Part shown: positions 37,179 through 44,179 of the stretch, piece after piece
How the letters are laid out: each line of letters opens with the position of its first letter
How positions within the stretch are numbered: position 1 is the stretch's first letter
From: an uncultured Azospirillum sp.
Lineage (GTDB): Bacteria; Pseudomonadota; Alphaproteobacteria; Azospirillales; Azospirillaceae
Reading direction: 5' to 3'
DNA length: 64,000 nt
Assembly (NCBI RefSeq): GCF_946480385.1
Contig: NZ_CAMLJP010000007.1
Coordinates: 1-64,000, forward strand
Notes under the pieces: model-generated
What the model was told of the DNA's origin: nothing
The model's database searches: none
The model's input: the letters and a program-made list of their open reading frames with translations, nothing else
Translations under genes and position numbers: made by a program

Positions 37179-37293
37179 GGTGAGGGGGACGCACAGCAGG
37201 ACCTTATCAGTCCACGTGCAGCCCCCACCTCCCCATTCATCCACGCCATGCATCCCCCTCACCCCGACCCTCTCCCCAGGGGGGAGAGGGAGT
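37150..37293. repeat. Dispersed inverted-repeat element, copy 3, overlapping the DUF3306 gene end
   Basis: Two inverted arms. The left arm (CCCCTCTCCCCCCCGGGGAG then AGGGTTAGGGTGAGGGGGAC, ending 37190) and the right arm (CCCCCTCACCCCGACCCTCT then CCCCAGGGGGGAGAGGG, about 37254-37293) are near-mirror images about a 60-base centre. The left arm encodes the last residues and the stop of the DUF3306 protein. Confidence 0.75.
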
Positions 37294-37632
37294 TTGCTCT
37301 CAGCTTGCTTCCCCCCCTCGCAAAACGACTTTCAAAATGCGACGGATTGTCGCGCTGAATTGGCAGCCTTCAAAACAAAGGGGCGCTCTGACAGCGCGAA
37401 CATAGCGGCACGATAAAGTTTCATTTGTTCTCCCTTTCGGGCGTGTCCTTAGTTGACAAAAGGACAGGTTCAGTCCTTCTATTATCCATCTACCGAACGC
37501 TAAGCCACTGTAAGGCAACGGCTTTTCGCAGGTGCATCAAAAGGGGTGCGGGACCAGGGGTCCAAGGACGGCGCGCGGCTGGACCGTGAACGCCGATGCA
37601 CCCGTCTTGTGTCCGGGAGGAGTTTGCGGCGC
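37179..37632. other. Intergenic region upstream of the formate dehydrogenase structural operon
   Basis: A 454-base region. The first 115 bases belong to the repeat element. From 37310 the base composition is clearly less GC-rich than the surroundings (for example CAAAACGACTTTCAAAATGC and AAAGTTTCATTTG), as expected for a control region, and a promoter-like site with repeated half-sites lies at 37445-37485. No small gene with a convincing ribosome site is visible. This should be the regulated promoter of the TorD-Tat peptide-FDH operon. Confidence 0.6.
37445..37485 (+). promoter_or_regulatory. Possible promoter with three 6-bp half-sites, upstream of FDH operon
   Basis: TTGACA (37453-37458) is followed by TATTAT (37480-37485) at 21 bases, longer than the usual 17. 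Around it are three half-sites: GTCCTT (37445-37450), AAGGAC (37460-37465) and GTCCTT (37473-37478). The second and third form an inverted repeat with a 7-base spacer, and the first two one with a 9-base spacer. A regulator binding this array could act on the poorly spaced promoter. Not matched to any known operator. Confidence 0.35.
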
Positions 37633-38259
37633 GTGTCCAAGGCCGTCGATCACACCGTTTCCCCCGCGGTCGCGGAGGAGGAACTGCTTCGCGCGCAGGT
37701 CTATGGCCTGCTGGCGCGCCTGCTGGCGCGCGCGCCCGATGCGGCCTTCCTGGCGGCGCTGGGTGAGCTGGCAGGGGAGGGCGGCGACTTCGGCGCGGCT
37801 CTCGACCAGCTGGCCGGCGCGGCGCGGGACAACGATCCTGCGGCGGTGGAAGAGGAGTTCACCACCCTCTTCATCGGCGTCGGCGGCAGCGAGCGTACGC
37901 CCTATGGCTCCTTCTACCTGACCGGATTCCTGAACGAAAAGCCGCTGGCGGAGCTGCGCGCCGACATGGCGCGGCTGGGCATCGCCCGTGCCGACGGCGT
38001 GACGGAGCCGGAGGACCACATCGCCGCCCTGTGCGAGATGATGGCCGGCCTGATCGCCGGCGCGTTCGCGCCGGAGGACGGCGGGATCGCCGGGCTCGAT
38101 GCGCAGCGGGCTTTCTTCGACCGCCACATCGGCTCCTGGGCCGGGCGGTTCTTCGCGGATTTGGAGACCTCGCCGTCGGCCCGCTTTTATCGGGCGGTCG
38201 GTGCGGTCGGACGAAGTTTTCTGGCGGTCGAGGCGCGCGCCTTCGACCTTGCGGCGTAA
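37633..38259 (+). CDS. TorD/DmsD-family redox-enzyme chaperone
   Basis: A 208-residue all-helical cytoplasmic chaperone that would bind the Tat signal of the formate dehydrogenase alpha subunit and hold it until cofactor loading. Family marks: LLRAQVYGLLARLLARAPD at the start, EEEFTTLFIG, TPYGSFYLTGFLNEKPLAEL, the signature EPEDHIAALCEMMAGL, and FFDRHIGSWAGRFFADLE. The start is uncertain: GTG 37633 (VSKAVD) is preceded by GGGAGGAG; GTG 37609 is possible. It is the first structural gene after the control region and precedes the Tat peptide gene by 17 bases. Confidence 0.9.
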   Translation: MSKAVDHTVSPAVAEEELLRAQVYGLLARLLARAPDAAFLAALGELAGEGGDFGAALDQLAGAARDNDPAAVEEEFTTLFIGVGGSERTPYGSFYLTGFLNEKPLAELRADMARLGIARADGVTEPEDHIAALCEMMAGLIAGAFAPEDGGIAGLDAQRAFFDRHIGSWAGRFFADLETSPSARFYRAVGAVGRSFLAVEARAFDLAA

Positions 38260-38276
38260 AGGTGAGGAGCGAAGCC

Positions 38277-38528
38277 ATGACGCGGAACGCGGTCAAAGCC
38301 ACTGATGAAGCAGCAAAGCAGAACACGGACATCCAGGGCACGGAAAAGGGGCTCGCCCGGCGCGACCTGTTCCGCGTCTCTGGCCTCGGCGTCGGCGCGC
38401 TGGGTGCCGTCGCGGCCGGCGTGACCGCCGCGAGCGGCACGGCCGAGGCCGCCCTGGCCGAGACGACCTCCACGGGCTACCGCGAGACCGACCATGTCCG
38501 GAAGGTCTACGAAGTCAGCCGCTTCTAG
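38277..38528 (+). CDS. Formate dehydrogenase region Tat-signal small protein
   Basis: An 83-residue protein with a twin-arginine signal, ARRDLFRVSGLGVGALGAVA (about residues 22-41), followed by a short polar tail ending HVRKVYEVSRF. The family occurs only just upstream of formate dehydrogenase alpha genes and is known as the FDH-region Tat target; its role is unknown. Ribosome site GAGGAGCGAAGCC. After signal cleavage fewer than 40 residues would remain, so it may be a small exported partner or a Tat/chaperone decoy. It is followed by FDH alpha 13 bases later. Confidence 0.88.
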   Translation: MTRNAVKATDEAAKQNTDIQGTEKGLARRDLFRVSGLGVGALGAVAAGVTAASGTAEAALAETTSTGYRETDHVRKVYEVSRF

Positions 38529-38541
38529 GAGGAACGCCCCG

Positions 38542-41442
38542 ATGCTCATCAAGAAAAGCTCGGCCACCTCCGGCGGCCGCCATCTCGCCCGCACCCTTAC
38601 CCAGACGCTGGCCTCCGCCACCGGCGTCACCGTCGACCGCCGCGCCTTCCTGCGCACCTCCGGCATCGCCGCCGGCGGCGCCGCGCTGGCCACGGCCATG
38701 CCCTTCGGCATGGTGAAGAAGGCCGACGCCGCCACGGCCGCCACCGTCGCCGGGGCTCCGGTGAAGCAGATCAAGACAGTCTGCACCCATTGCTCGGTCG
38801 GCTGTACCGTGGTCGCCGAAGTGCAGAACGGTGTCTGGATCGGGCAGGAGCCCGGCTTCGACAGCCCGATCAACCTCGGTTCGCACTGCGCCAAGGGCGC
38901 GTCGGTGCGCGAGCACGCCCATGGCGAGCGTCGCCTGCGCTATCCGATGAAGATGGTCGACGGCAAGTGGACCCGCATCAGCTGGGATCAGGCCATCGAG
39001 GAGGTCGGCTCCAAGCTGCTGGCGATCCGCGAGCAGTCCGGCCCGGATTCGGTGTTCTGGCTCGGCTCGGCCAAGCACAGCAACGAGCAGGCCTATCTGT
39101 TCCGCAAGTTCGCGGCGCTGTGGGGCACCAACAACGTCGACCATCAGGCGCGCATCTGCCACTCCACCACCGTCGCCGGCGTGGCGAACGTCTGGGGCTA
39201 CGGCGCCATGACGAACAGCTACAACGACATCCAGAAGTCGCGCGCGCTGTTCTTCATCGGCTCCAACGCCGCCGAGGCGCACCCCGTCGCCATGATGCAT
39301 GTGCTGAAGGCGAAGGAGCAGAACAACGCGCCGCTGATTGTCGCCGATCCGCGCTTCACCCGCACCGCCGCCCACGCCAACGAATACATCCGCTTCCGTC
39401 CCGGCACCGACGTGGCGCTGATCTGGGGCATCCTCTGGCATGTTCTGGAGAATGGCTGGGAGGATAAGGACTATATCGCCAAGCGCGTCTACGGCATGGA
39501 TGACATCCGCGCCGAGGTCGCCAAGTGGACGCCGGAAGAGGTCGAGCGCGTCACCGGCGTTCCGGGCTCGCAGCTGAAGCGCGTCGCCCGCACGCTGGCC
39601 TCCAACCGTCCGGGCACGCTGGTCTGGTGCATGGGCGGCACCCAGCATCACATCGGCAACAACAACACCCGCGCCTATTGCGTGCTGCAGCTGGCACTGG
39701 GCAATGTCGGCGTGTCCGGCGGCGGCACCAATATTTTCCGCGGCCACGACAACGTCCAGGGCGCGACCGACTTCGGCGTCACCTCGGACAGCCTGCCCGG
39801 CTATTACGGCCTCGCCGAGGGTGCATGGCGCCATTGGGCGCGCGTCTGGGATCTCCCCTATGACGGCATCCAGAAGCGCTTCGCCTCCAAGGCGCTGATG
39901 GAGAGCACCGGCATCCCGGTGTCGCGCTGGTTCGACGGCGTGCTGGAAGCCAAGGAGAACCTGGACCAGCCGAACCCGGTCAAGGGCATGGTCTTCTGGG
40001 GCCACGCGCCGAACAGCCAGGTCCGTCTGCCCGACATGAAGAAGGCGATGGAGAAGCTGGAGCTGCTGGTCGTCGTCGATCCGTATCCGACGATGACGGC
40101 GGTGCTGCCCGACCGCAAGAACGACTTCTATCTGCTGCCGGCCGCGACCCAGTTCGAGACCTACGGCTCCGCCACCGCGTCGAACCGCTCGGTCCAGTGG
40201 CGCGACAAGATCGTCGAGCCGCTGTTCGAGTCGAAGCCCGACCACGAGATTATGTATCTCTTCGCCAAGAAGTTCGGCTTCGCGGCGGATCTCTGCAAGA
40301 ACATCAAGGTCAACGGCAACGAGCCGCTGGTCGAGGACATCACCCGCGAGTGGAACCGCGGCATGTGGTCGGTCGGCTATACCGGCCAGTCGCCGGAGCG
40401 CCTCAAGCTGCACATGCAGCATCAGGGCACCTTCGACAAGACGACCCTGCGCGCCAATGGCGGCCCGTGCGACGGCGACTACTTCGGCCTGCCCTGGCCC
40501 TGCTGGGGCACGCCGGAAATGAAGCATCCGGGTTCCGCCAACCTCTACGACACCTCGCTGCCGGTGGCCGAGGGCGGCGGCGCCTTCCGCGCCCGCTTCG
40601 GTCTGGAGCGCAACGGCGTGACGCTGCTGGCCGAAGGCTCCTATCCGGAAGGGTCGGAGATCAAGGACGGCTATCCGGAAGTCACCATGGCGATGCTCCA
40701 GAAGCTGGGCTTCGACAAGGACCTGACGGCAGAGGAACTGGCGGTCATCCAGAAGATCGGCGGCGAGAAGGTCGCGGCCGTGTCCTGGACCACCGACCTG
40801 TCCGGCGGCATCCAGCGCGTGGCGATCAAGCACGGCCTGAACCCGCCCGGCAACGCCAAGGCGCGCTGCGTCGCCTGGAACTTCCCGGACCCGGTTCCGA
40901 TCCACCGCGAGCCGCTCTACACCCCGCGCCGCGATCTGGTCGCCAGCTATCCGACCTACAAGGACACCAAGTCCTGGCGCGTGCCGACGCTCTACAAGTC
41001 CATCCAGGACCGCGACGTGTCGAAGGAGTACCCGATCATCCTCACCTCCGGCCGTCTGGTCGAATATGAGGGCGGCGGTGACGAGACGCGCTCCAACCCC
41101 TGGCTGGCCGAGCTGCAGCAGGACATGTTCGTCGAGATCAACCCGTTCGACGCCAACAACGCCGGCATCAAGGACGGCCAGCTGGTGTGGGTGGAAGGCC
41201 CGGAGAAGGGCAAGGTGAAGGTCAAGGCCATGGTCACCGACCGTGTCGGCCGCGGCGTCGCCTTCATGCCCTTCCATTTCGGCGGCGTGTATCAGGGGCA
41301 GGACCTGCGCTCCAAATACCCGGCCGGGGCCGATCCGATCGTGCTGGGCGAGGCGGCCAATACGGCGACCACCTACGGCTACGATTCGGTGACCCAGATG
41401 CAGGAAACCAAGACCACCCTTTGCCGCATCCAGGCGGCCTGA
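38542..41442 (+). CDS. Formate dehydrogenase alpha (catalytic) subunit, Cys type
   Basis: A 966-residue molybdo/tungsto-bis-pyranopterin guanine dinucleotide enzyme that oxidises formate to CO2. The Tat signal DRRAFLRTSGIAAGGAALAT (residues 32-51) sends the folded protein to the periplasmic side. The [4Fe-4S] cluster is Cys81, Cys84, Cys88 and Cys116. The active-site residue is Cys206 (ARICHSTTVAG), where E. coli FdhF has selenocysteine, so no UGA recoding is needed. Further blocks: WCMGGTQHHIGN, VSGGGTNIFRGHDNVQGATD and C-terminal YEGGGDETRSNPWLAEL. Strong ribosome site AGGAGG. It is the centre of an operon with its chaperone, beta, lipoprotein and gamma genes. Confidence 0.97.
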   Translation: MLIKKSSATSGGRHLARTLTQTLASATGVTVDRRAFLRTSGIAAGGAALATAMPFGMVKKADAATAATVAGAPVKQIKTVCTHCSVGCTVVAEVQNGVWIGQEPGFDSPINLGSHCAKGASVREHAHGERRLRYPMKMVDGKWTRISWDQAIEEVGSKLLAIREQSGPDSVFWLGSAKHSNEQAYLFRKFAALWGTNNVDHQARICHSTTVAGVANVWGYGAMTNSYNDIQKSRALFFIGSNAAEAHPVAMMHVLKAKEQNNAPLIVADPRFTRTAAHANEYIRFRPGTDVALIWGILWHVLENGWEDKDYIAKRVYGMDDIRAEVAKWTPEEVERVTGVPGSQLKRVARTLASNRPGTLVWCMGGTQHHIGNNNTRAYCVLQLALGNVGVSGGGTNIFRGHDNVQGATDFGVTSDSLPGYYGLAEGAWRHWARVWDLPYDGIQKRFASKALMESTGIPVSRWFDGVLEAKENLDQPNPVKGMVFWGHAPNSQVRLPDMKKAMEKLELLVVVDPYPTMTAVLPDRKNDFYLLPAATQFETYGSATASNRSVQWRDKIVEPLFESKPDHEIMYLFAKKFGFAADLCKNIKVNGNEPLVEDITREWNRGMWSVGYTGQSPERLKLHMQHQGTFDKTTLRANGGPCDGDYFGLPWPCWGTPEMKHPGSANLYDTSLPVAEGGGAFRARFGLERNGVTLLAEGSYPEGSEIKDGYPEVTMAMLQKLGFDKDLTAEELAVIQKIGGEKVAAVSWTTDLSGGIQRVAIKHGLNPPGNAKARCVAWNFPDPVPIHREPLYTPRRDLVASYPTYKDTKSWRVPTLYKSIQDRDVSKEYPIILTSGRLVEYEGGGDETRSNPWLAELQQDMFVEINPFDANNAGIKDGQLVWVEGPEKGKVKVKAMVTDRVGRGVAFMPFHFGGVYQGQDLRSKYPAGADPIVLGEAANTATTYGYDSVTQMQETKTTLCRIQAA

Positions 41443-41460
41443 CGCGCGGGAGTTTGAACC

Positions 41461-42138
41461 ATGGCCCGGATGAAATTCCTGTGCGACGCCGAGCGCTGCA
41501 TCGAGTGCAACGCCTGCGTCACCGCCTGCAAGAACGAGAACGAGGTGCCCTGGGGCATCAACCGCCGCCGCGTCGTGACCATCAACGACGGCCGGCCGGG
41601 GGAGCGGACGATCTCGGTCGCCTGCATGCATTGCTCCGACGCGCCCTGCAAGGCGGTCTGCCCGGTCGACTGCTTCTATCAAACCGCCGAGGGCGTGGTC
41701 CTGCACAACAAGGACCTGTGCATCGGCTGCGGTTATTGCTTCTACGCCTGCCCGTTCGGCGCGCCGCAGTATCCGCAGGCCGGCAACTTCGGCACCCGCG
41801 GCAAGATGGACAAGTGCACCTTCTGCTCCGGCGGGCCGGAGGCCGACAATTCGGAGGCGGAGTTCAAGAAGTACGGCCGCAACCGTCTGGCCGAAGGCAA
41901 GCTGCCGCTCTGCGCCGAGATGTGCTCGACCAAGGCGCTGCTGGCCGGTGACGCCGACAAGGTGTCGGACATTTACCGCGAGCGCGTCGCCGCCCGCGGT
42001 TTCGGTTCCGGCGCCTGGGGCTGGGGCACCGCCTACCAGACCAAGTCGGGTCAGGAGCGCGGCCAGCCCGGCGGTTCCCTGTTCCAGGGCACCGGCGGTG
42101 CCGCCGGCGGCCTGCCTGTGCAGAAGCAGGGGCTGTGA
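41461..42138 (+). CDS. fdh3B: Formate dehydrogenase beta subunit, four [4Fe-4S] clusters
   Basis: A 225-residue electron-transfer subunit. Four Cys groups are visible: CIECNACVTAC, CMHCSDAPCKAVCPVDC, CIGCGYCFYAC and CTFC with CAEMCSTK. It links the cofactor of alpha to the heme of the gamma subunit. Sequence is of the FDH3 type, lacking the C-terminal transmembrane anchor of E. coli FdnH; the tail is Gly-rich and ends at LPVQKQGL. The stop overlaps the GTG of the next small gene (GTGA). Confidence 0.95.
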   Translation: MARMKFLCDAERCIECNACVTACKNENEVPWGINRRRVVTINDGRPGERTISVACMHCSDAPCKAVCPVDCFYQTAEGVVLHNKDLCIGCGYCFYACPFGAPQYPQAGNFGTRGKMDKCTFCSGGPEADNSEAEFKKYGRNRLAEGKLPLCAEMCSTKALLAGDADKVSDIYRERVAARGFGSGAWGWGTAYQTKSGQERGQPGGSLFQGTGGAAGGLPVQKQGL

Positions 42139-42323
42139 CGGTGATGCGCCTCGTCCTGCTGGCGTTCGGCGCCGCGATCCTGCTGGCCGGTTGCCAGGAG
42201 GACGGGGCGCCGCGCCCGGTCCATCTCGACAAGGGTGTCTACCAGGGCGCGGCCGACACGCCGCTGACCGCCGAGCAGGTGCGGGCGCTGCAACAGCGCA
42301 CCGCCTATCAGGCTGCGCGATAG
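42135..42323 (+). CDS. Small lipoprotein between FDH beta and gamma genes
   Basis: A 62-residue predicted lipoprotein with an export signal (LVLLAFGAAILLAGC) ending in the lipobox LAGC, leaving a mature part of about 43 residues with LDKGVYQGAADTPLTAEQVRAL. The GTG start overlaps the FDH beta stop by 4 bases; ATG 42144 is an alternative start. The position inside the operon suggests an accessory subunit or membrane anchor for the periplasmic enzyme. I recognise no named family beyond small lipoproteins of such loci. Confidence 0.75.
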   Translation: MTVMRLVLLAFGAAILLAGCQEDGAPRPVHLDKGVYQGAADTPLTAEQVRALQQRTAYQAAR

Positions 42324-42333
42324 GGAGCGTCCG

Positions 42334-43389
42334 ATGGAAGGTCATCGCATGAAGTCGGCTGTTGCCGCTCTGCTGCTCGGGATCGGGTTTGCCGGTGGCG
42401 TCGCGCTGCCGGCCGCCGCCCAGTCCAGCGTCCGCGTCGGCGGGCCGGTGGCGGAGCAGCAGGTCGACCGCGACGGTCCGCTGGTGCCGACCCAGGTCCC
42501 GGGCCAGAGCCTGGGCGATACGTGGCACGGCATTCGGCTTGGGGAACAGGGCACCGTCTCGATCCCCAACAAGCAGGCCGGCGTCCTGATCCAGTCGGAA
42601 GGCGAGGCGTGGCGCGCCGTACGCAACGGGCCGCTCAGCCAGTATGGCTCCTGGGTCCTCGCCGGCATCCTGGCCTTGCTGGTGCTGTTCTTCCTGATTC
42701 GCGGGCGCATCCGCATCGACGGTGAGAAGACCGGCCGCACCATCCAGCGCTTCAATGCTTTCGAGCGCGGTGTGCATTGGATGACCGCCGGCAGTTTCGT
42801 CGTGCTCGCCATCTCCGGCCTGAACGTTCTCTACGGCCGGTACACGCTGCTGCCGCTGATCGGGCCGGAGCCGTTTGCCGCCCTGTCCCATTACGGCAAG
42901 CTGGCGCACAATTTCCTCGGCTTCGCCTTCATCCTGGGCGTGGCGCTGATCTTCGTCATGTGGGTCGGGCACAACATCCCGTCGCGCCATGACCTGACAT
43001 GGTTCCTGAAGGCGGGCGGCCTGTTCTCCAAGGGCGTCCACCCGCCGGCGCACAAGTTCAACGGCGGCCAGAAGGTCATCTTCTGGGCCACCGTGGTCGG
43101 CGGCGCCGCGCTCGGCTTCACCGGCGTTCAACTGGTCTTCCCCTTCAGCTTCGCCTCGCTGGAGGAGTTGCAGCTCTACCAACTGGCACACGCCGCGATT
43201 GCCGTGGTGATGATCGCCATCATCCTGGCGCACATCTACATCGGCTCCGTCGGTATGGAAGGCGCCTTCGCCGCCATGGGTGACGGTCAGGTCGAACTGC
43301 AATGGGCGCGCGAGCACCACTCGCTGTGGGTCGAGGAGGTCACCGGCGAAAAGGTGCGCCACGGCCACCACGGGACACCGGCGGAATAG
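42334..43389 (+). CDS. Formate dehydrogenase gamma subunit (cytochrome b556)
   Basis: A 351-residue membrane subunit that carries heme b and passes electrons to quinone. An N-terminal signal (residues 6-30, ALPAAAQ) and a periplasmic domain of about 75 residues precede the membrane part: helices at about 105-125, 145-165, 190-215, 245-270 and 285-310. Histidines in RGVHWMTAGSF, KLAHNFLGFAF, and LAHAAIAVV / LAHIYIG are candidate heme ligands. This longer type with an N-terminal domain is the FDH3/FdoI-like gamma. It completes the operon and begins 10 bases after the lipoprotein stop. Confidence 0.93.
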   Translation: MEGHRMKSAVAALLLGIGFAGGVALPAAAQSSVRVGGPVAEQQVDRDGPLVPTQVPGQSLGDTWHGIRLGEQGTVSIPNKQAGVLIQSEGEAWRAVRNGPLSQYGSWVLAGILALLVLFFLIRGRIRIDGEKTGRTIQRFNAFERGVHWMTAGSFVVLAISGLNVLYGRYTLLPLIGPEPFAALSHYGKLAHNFLGFAFILGVALIFVMWVGHNIPSRHDLTWFLKAGGLFSKGVHPPAHKFNGGQKVIFWATVVGGAALGFTGVQLVFPFSFASLEELQLYQLAHAAIAVVMIAIILAHIYIGSVGMEGAFAAMGDGQVELQWAREHHSLWVEEVTGEKVRHGHHGTPAE

Positions 43390-43482
43390 GGAATTCCAGG
43401 AGGGAGGCGCTCGTCGTCCCCCTTGACCCTTTGCGCGCTCCATGGCCCTCTTGGCGCTCCCACCATCCCGGATGCGCCCGCC

Positions 43483-44172
43483 ATGACCAGCCACCTTGCC
43501 CAACGTCAGGCCGTGATCGACGGCTGCCTCGCCATGAACCGGCTGGGCGTCAACCAGGGCATGTCGGGGAACCTGTCGCACCGGATCGATGGCGGCTTTC
43601 TCGTCACGCCGACCAGCATGGCCTATGATGCCATGGCTCCGGCCGACATCGTCGAGATGGGCTTCGACGGCACCTATCTCGGCAACCGCCGTCCTTCGTC
43701 GGAATGGCGCATTCACCGCGACATCCTGCGGGCGCGGCCGGACGTGACGGTCGTCCTCCATGCCCATCCGACCTTCGCCACCGCGCTGGCGGTGCATGGC
43801 CGCGGCATCCCGTCCTTCCATTATATGGTGGCGCTGGCCGGTGGCGATTCGATCCGTTGCGCCCCCTACGCCACCTTCGGCACGCAGGAGCTGTCCGACC
43901 ACGCCCTGGCGGCGCTGGAGGGGCGGCTGGCCTGTCTGCTGGCCAATCACGGCATGATCGTGCTGGGCACCACTGTGCAGTCCGCCCTGTCGCTGGCGGT
44001 CGAGGTCGAGACGCTGGCCCGCCAGTATGTCTTTGCCCAGCAGTTCGGTGAGCCGGTGATCCTGCCGCCCGACGAGATCGCGCGGGTGGCGGAGAAGATG
44101 CGGCGGATGAAATACGGCCAGCCGATCGACGACGGCGACTCGCCGGAAGACACCGCGCGCCCGCGCTACTGA
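43483..44172 (+). CDS. Class II aldolase/adducin family protein (FucA-like)
   Basis: A 229-residue zinc-dependent aldolase of the fuculose-/ribulose-5-phosphate type. Motifs: NQGMSGNLSHRIDGGFLVTPT, the catalytic Glu in PSSEWRIHRDIL, the zinc ligands HAHPTFATAL and the third His in LLANHGMIVLG. The substrate is unassigned; L-fuculose 1-phosphate aldolase is the nearest named relative. It starts 93 bases after the FDH gamma stop, so it may share that transcript. No other sugar catabolic gene is beside it. Confidence 0.9.
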   Translation: MTSHLAQRQAVIDGCLAMNRLGVNQGMSGNLSHRIDGGFLVTPTSMAYDAMAPADIVEMGFDGTYLGNRRPSSEWRIHRDILRARPDVTVVLHAHPTFATALAVHGRGIPSFHYMVALAGGDSIRCAPYATFGTQELSDHALAALEGRLACLLANHGMIVLGTTVQSALSLAVEVETLARQYVFAQQFGEPVILPPDEIARVAEKMRRMKYGQPIDDGDSPEDTARPRY

Positions 44173-44179
44173 CTCGCAG

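Noticed and set aside
37445..37485. Calling the TTGACA/TATTAT pair a confirmed promoter
   Set aside because: The 21-base spacing is outside the normal range, so it is only listed at low confidence as a possible regulated site.
39150..39170. Selenocysteine (UGA) in formate dehydrogenase
   Set aside because: The active-site codon is TGC (Cys206), so no recoding.
38515..43950. Very long open frame (1811 codons) on the minus strand across the FDH genes
   Set aside because: It is a shadow of the GC-biased codon use of the FDH genes. The product is His/Arg/Gly-rich with no domain, and the plus-strand genes are certain.
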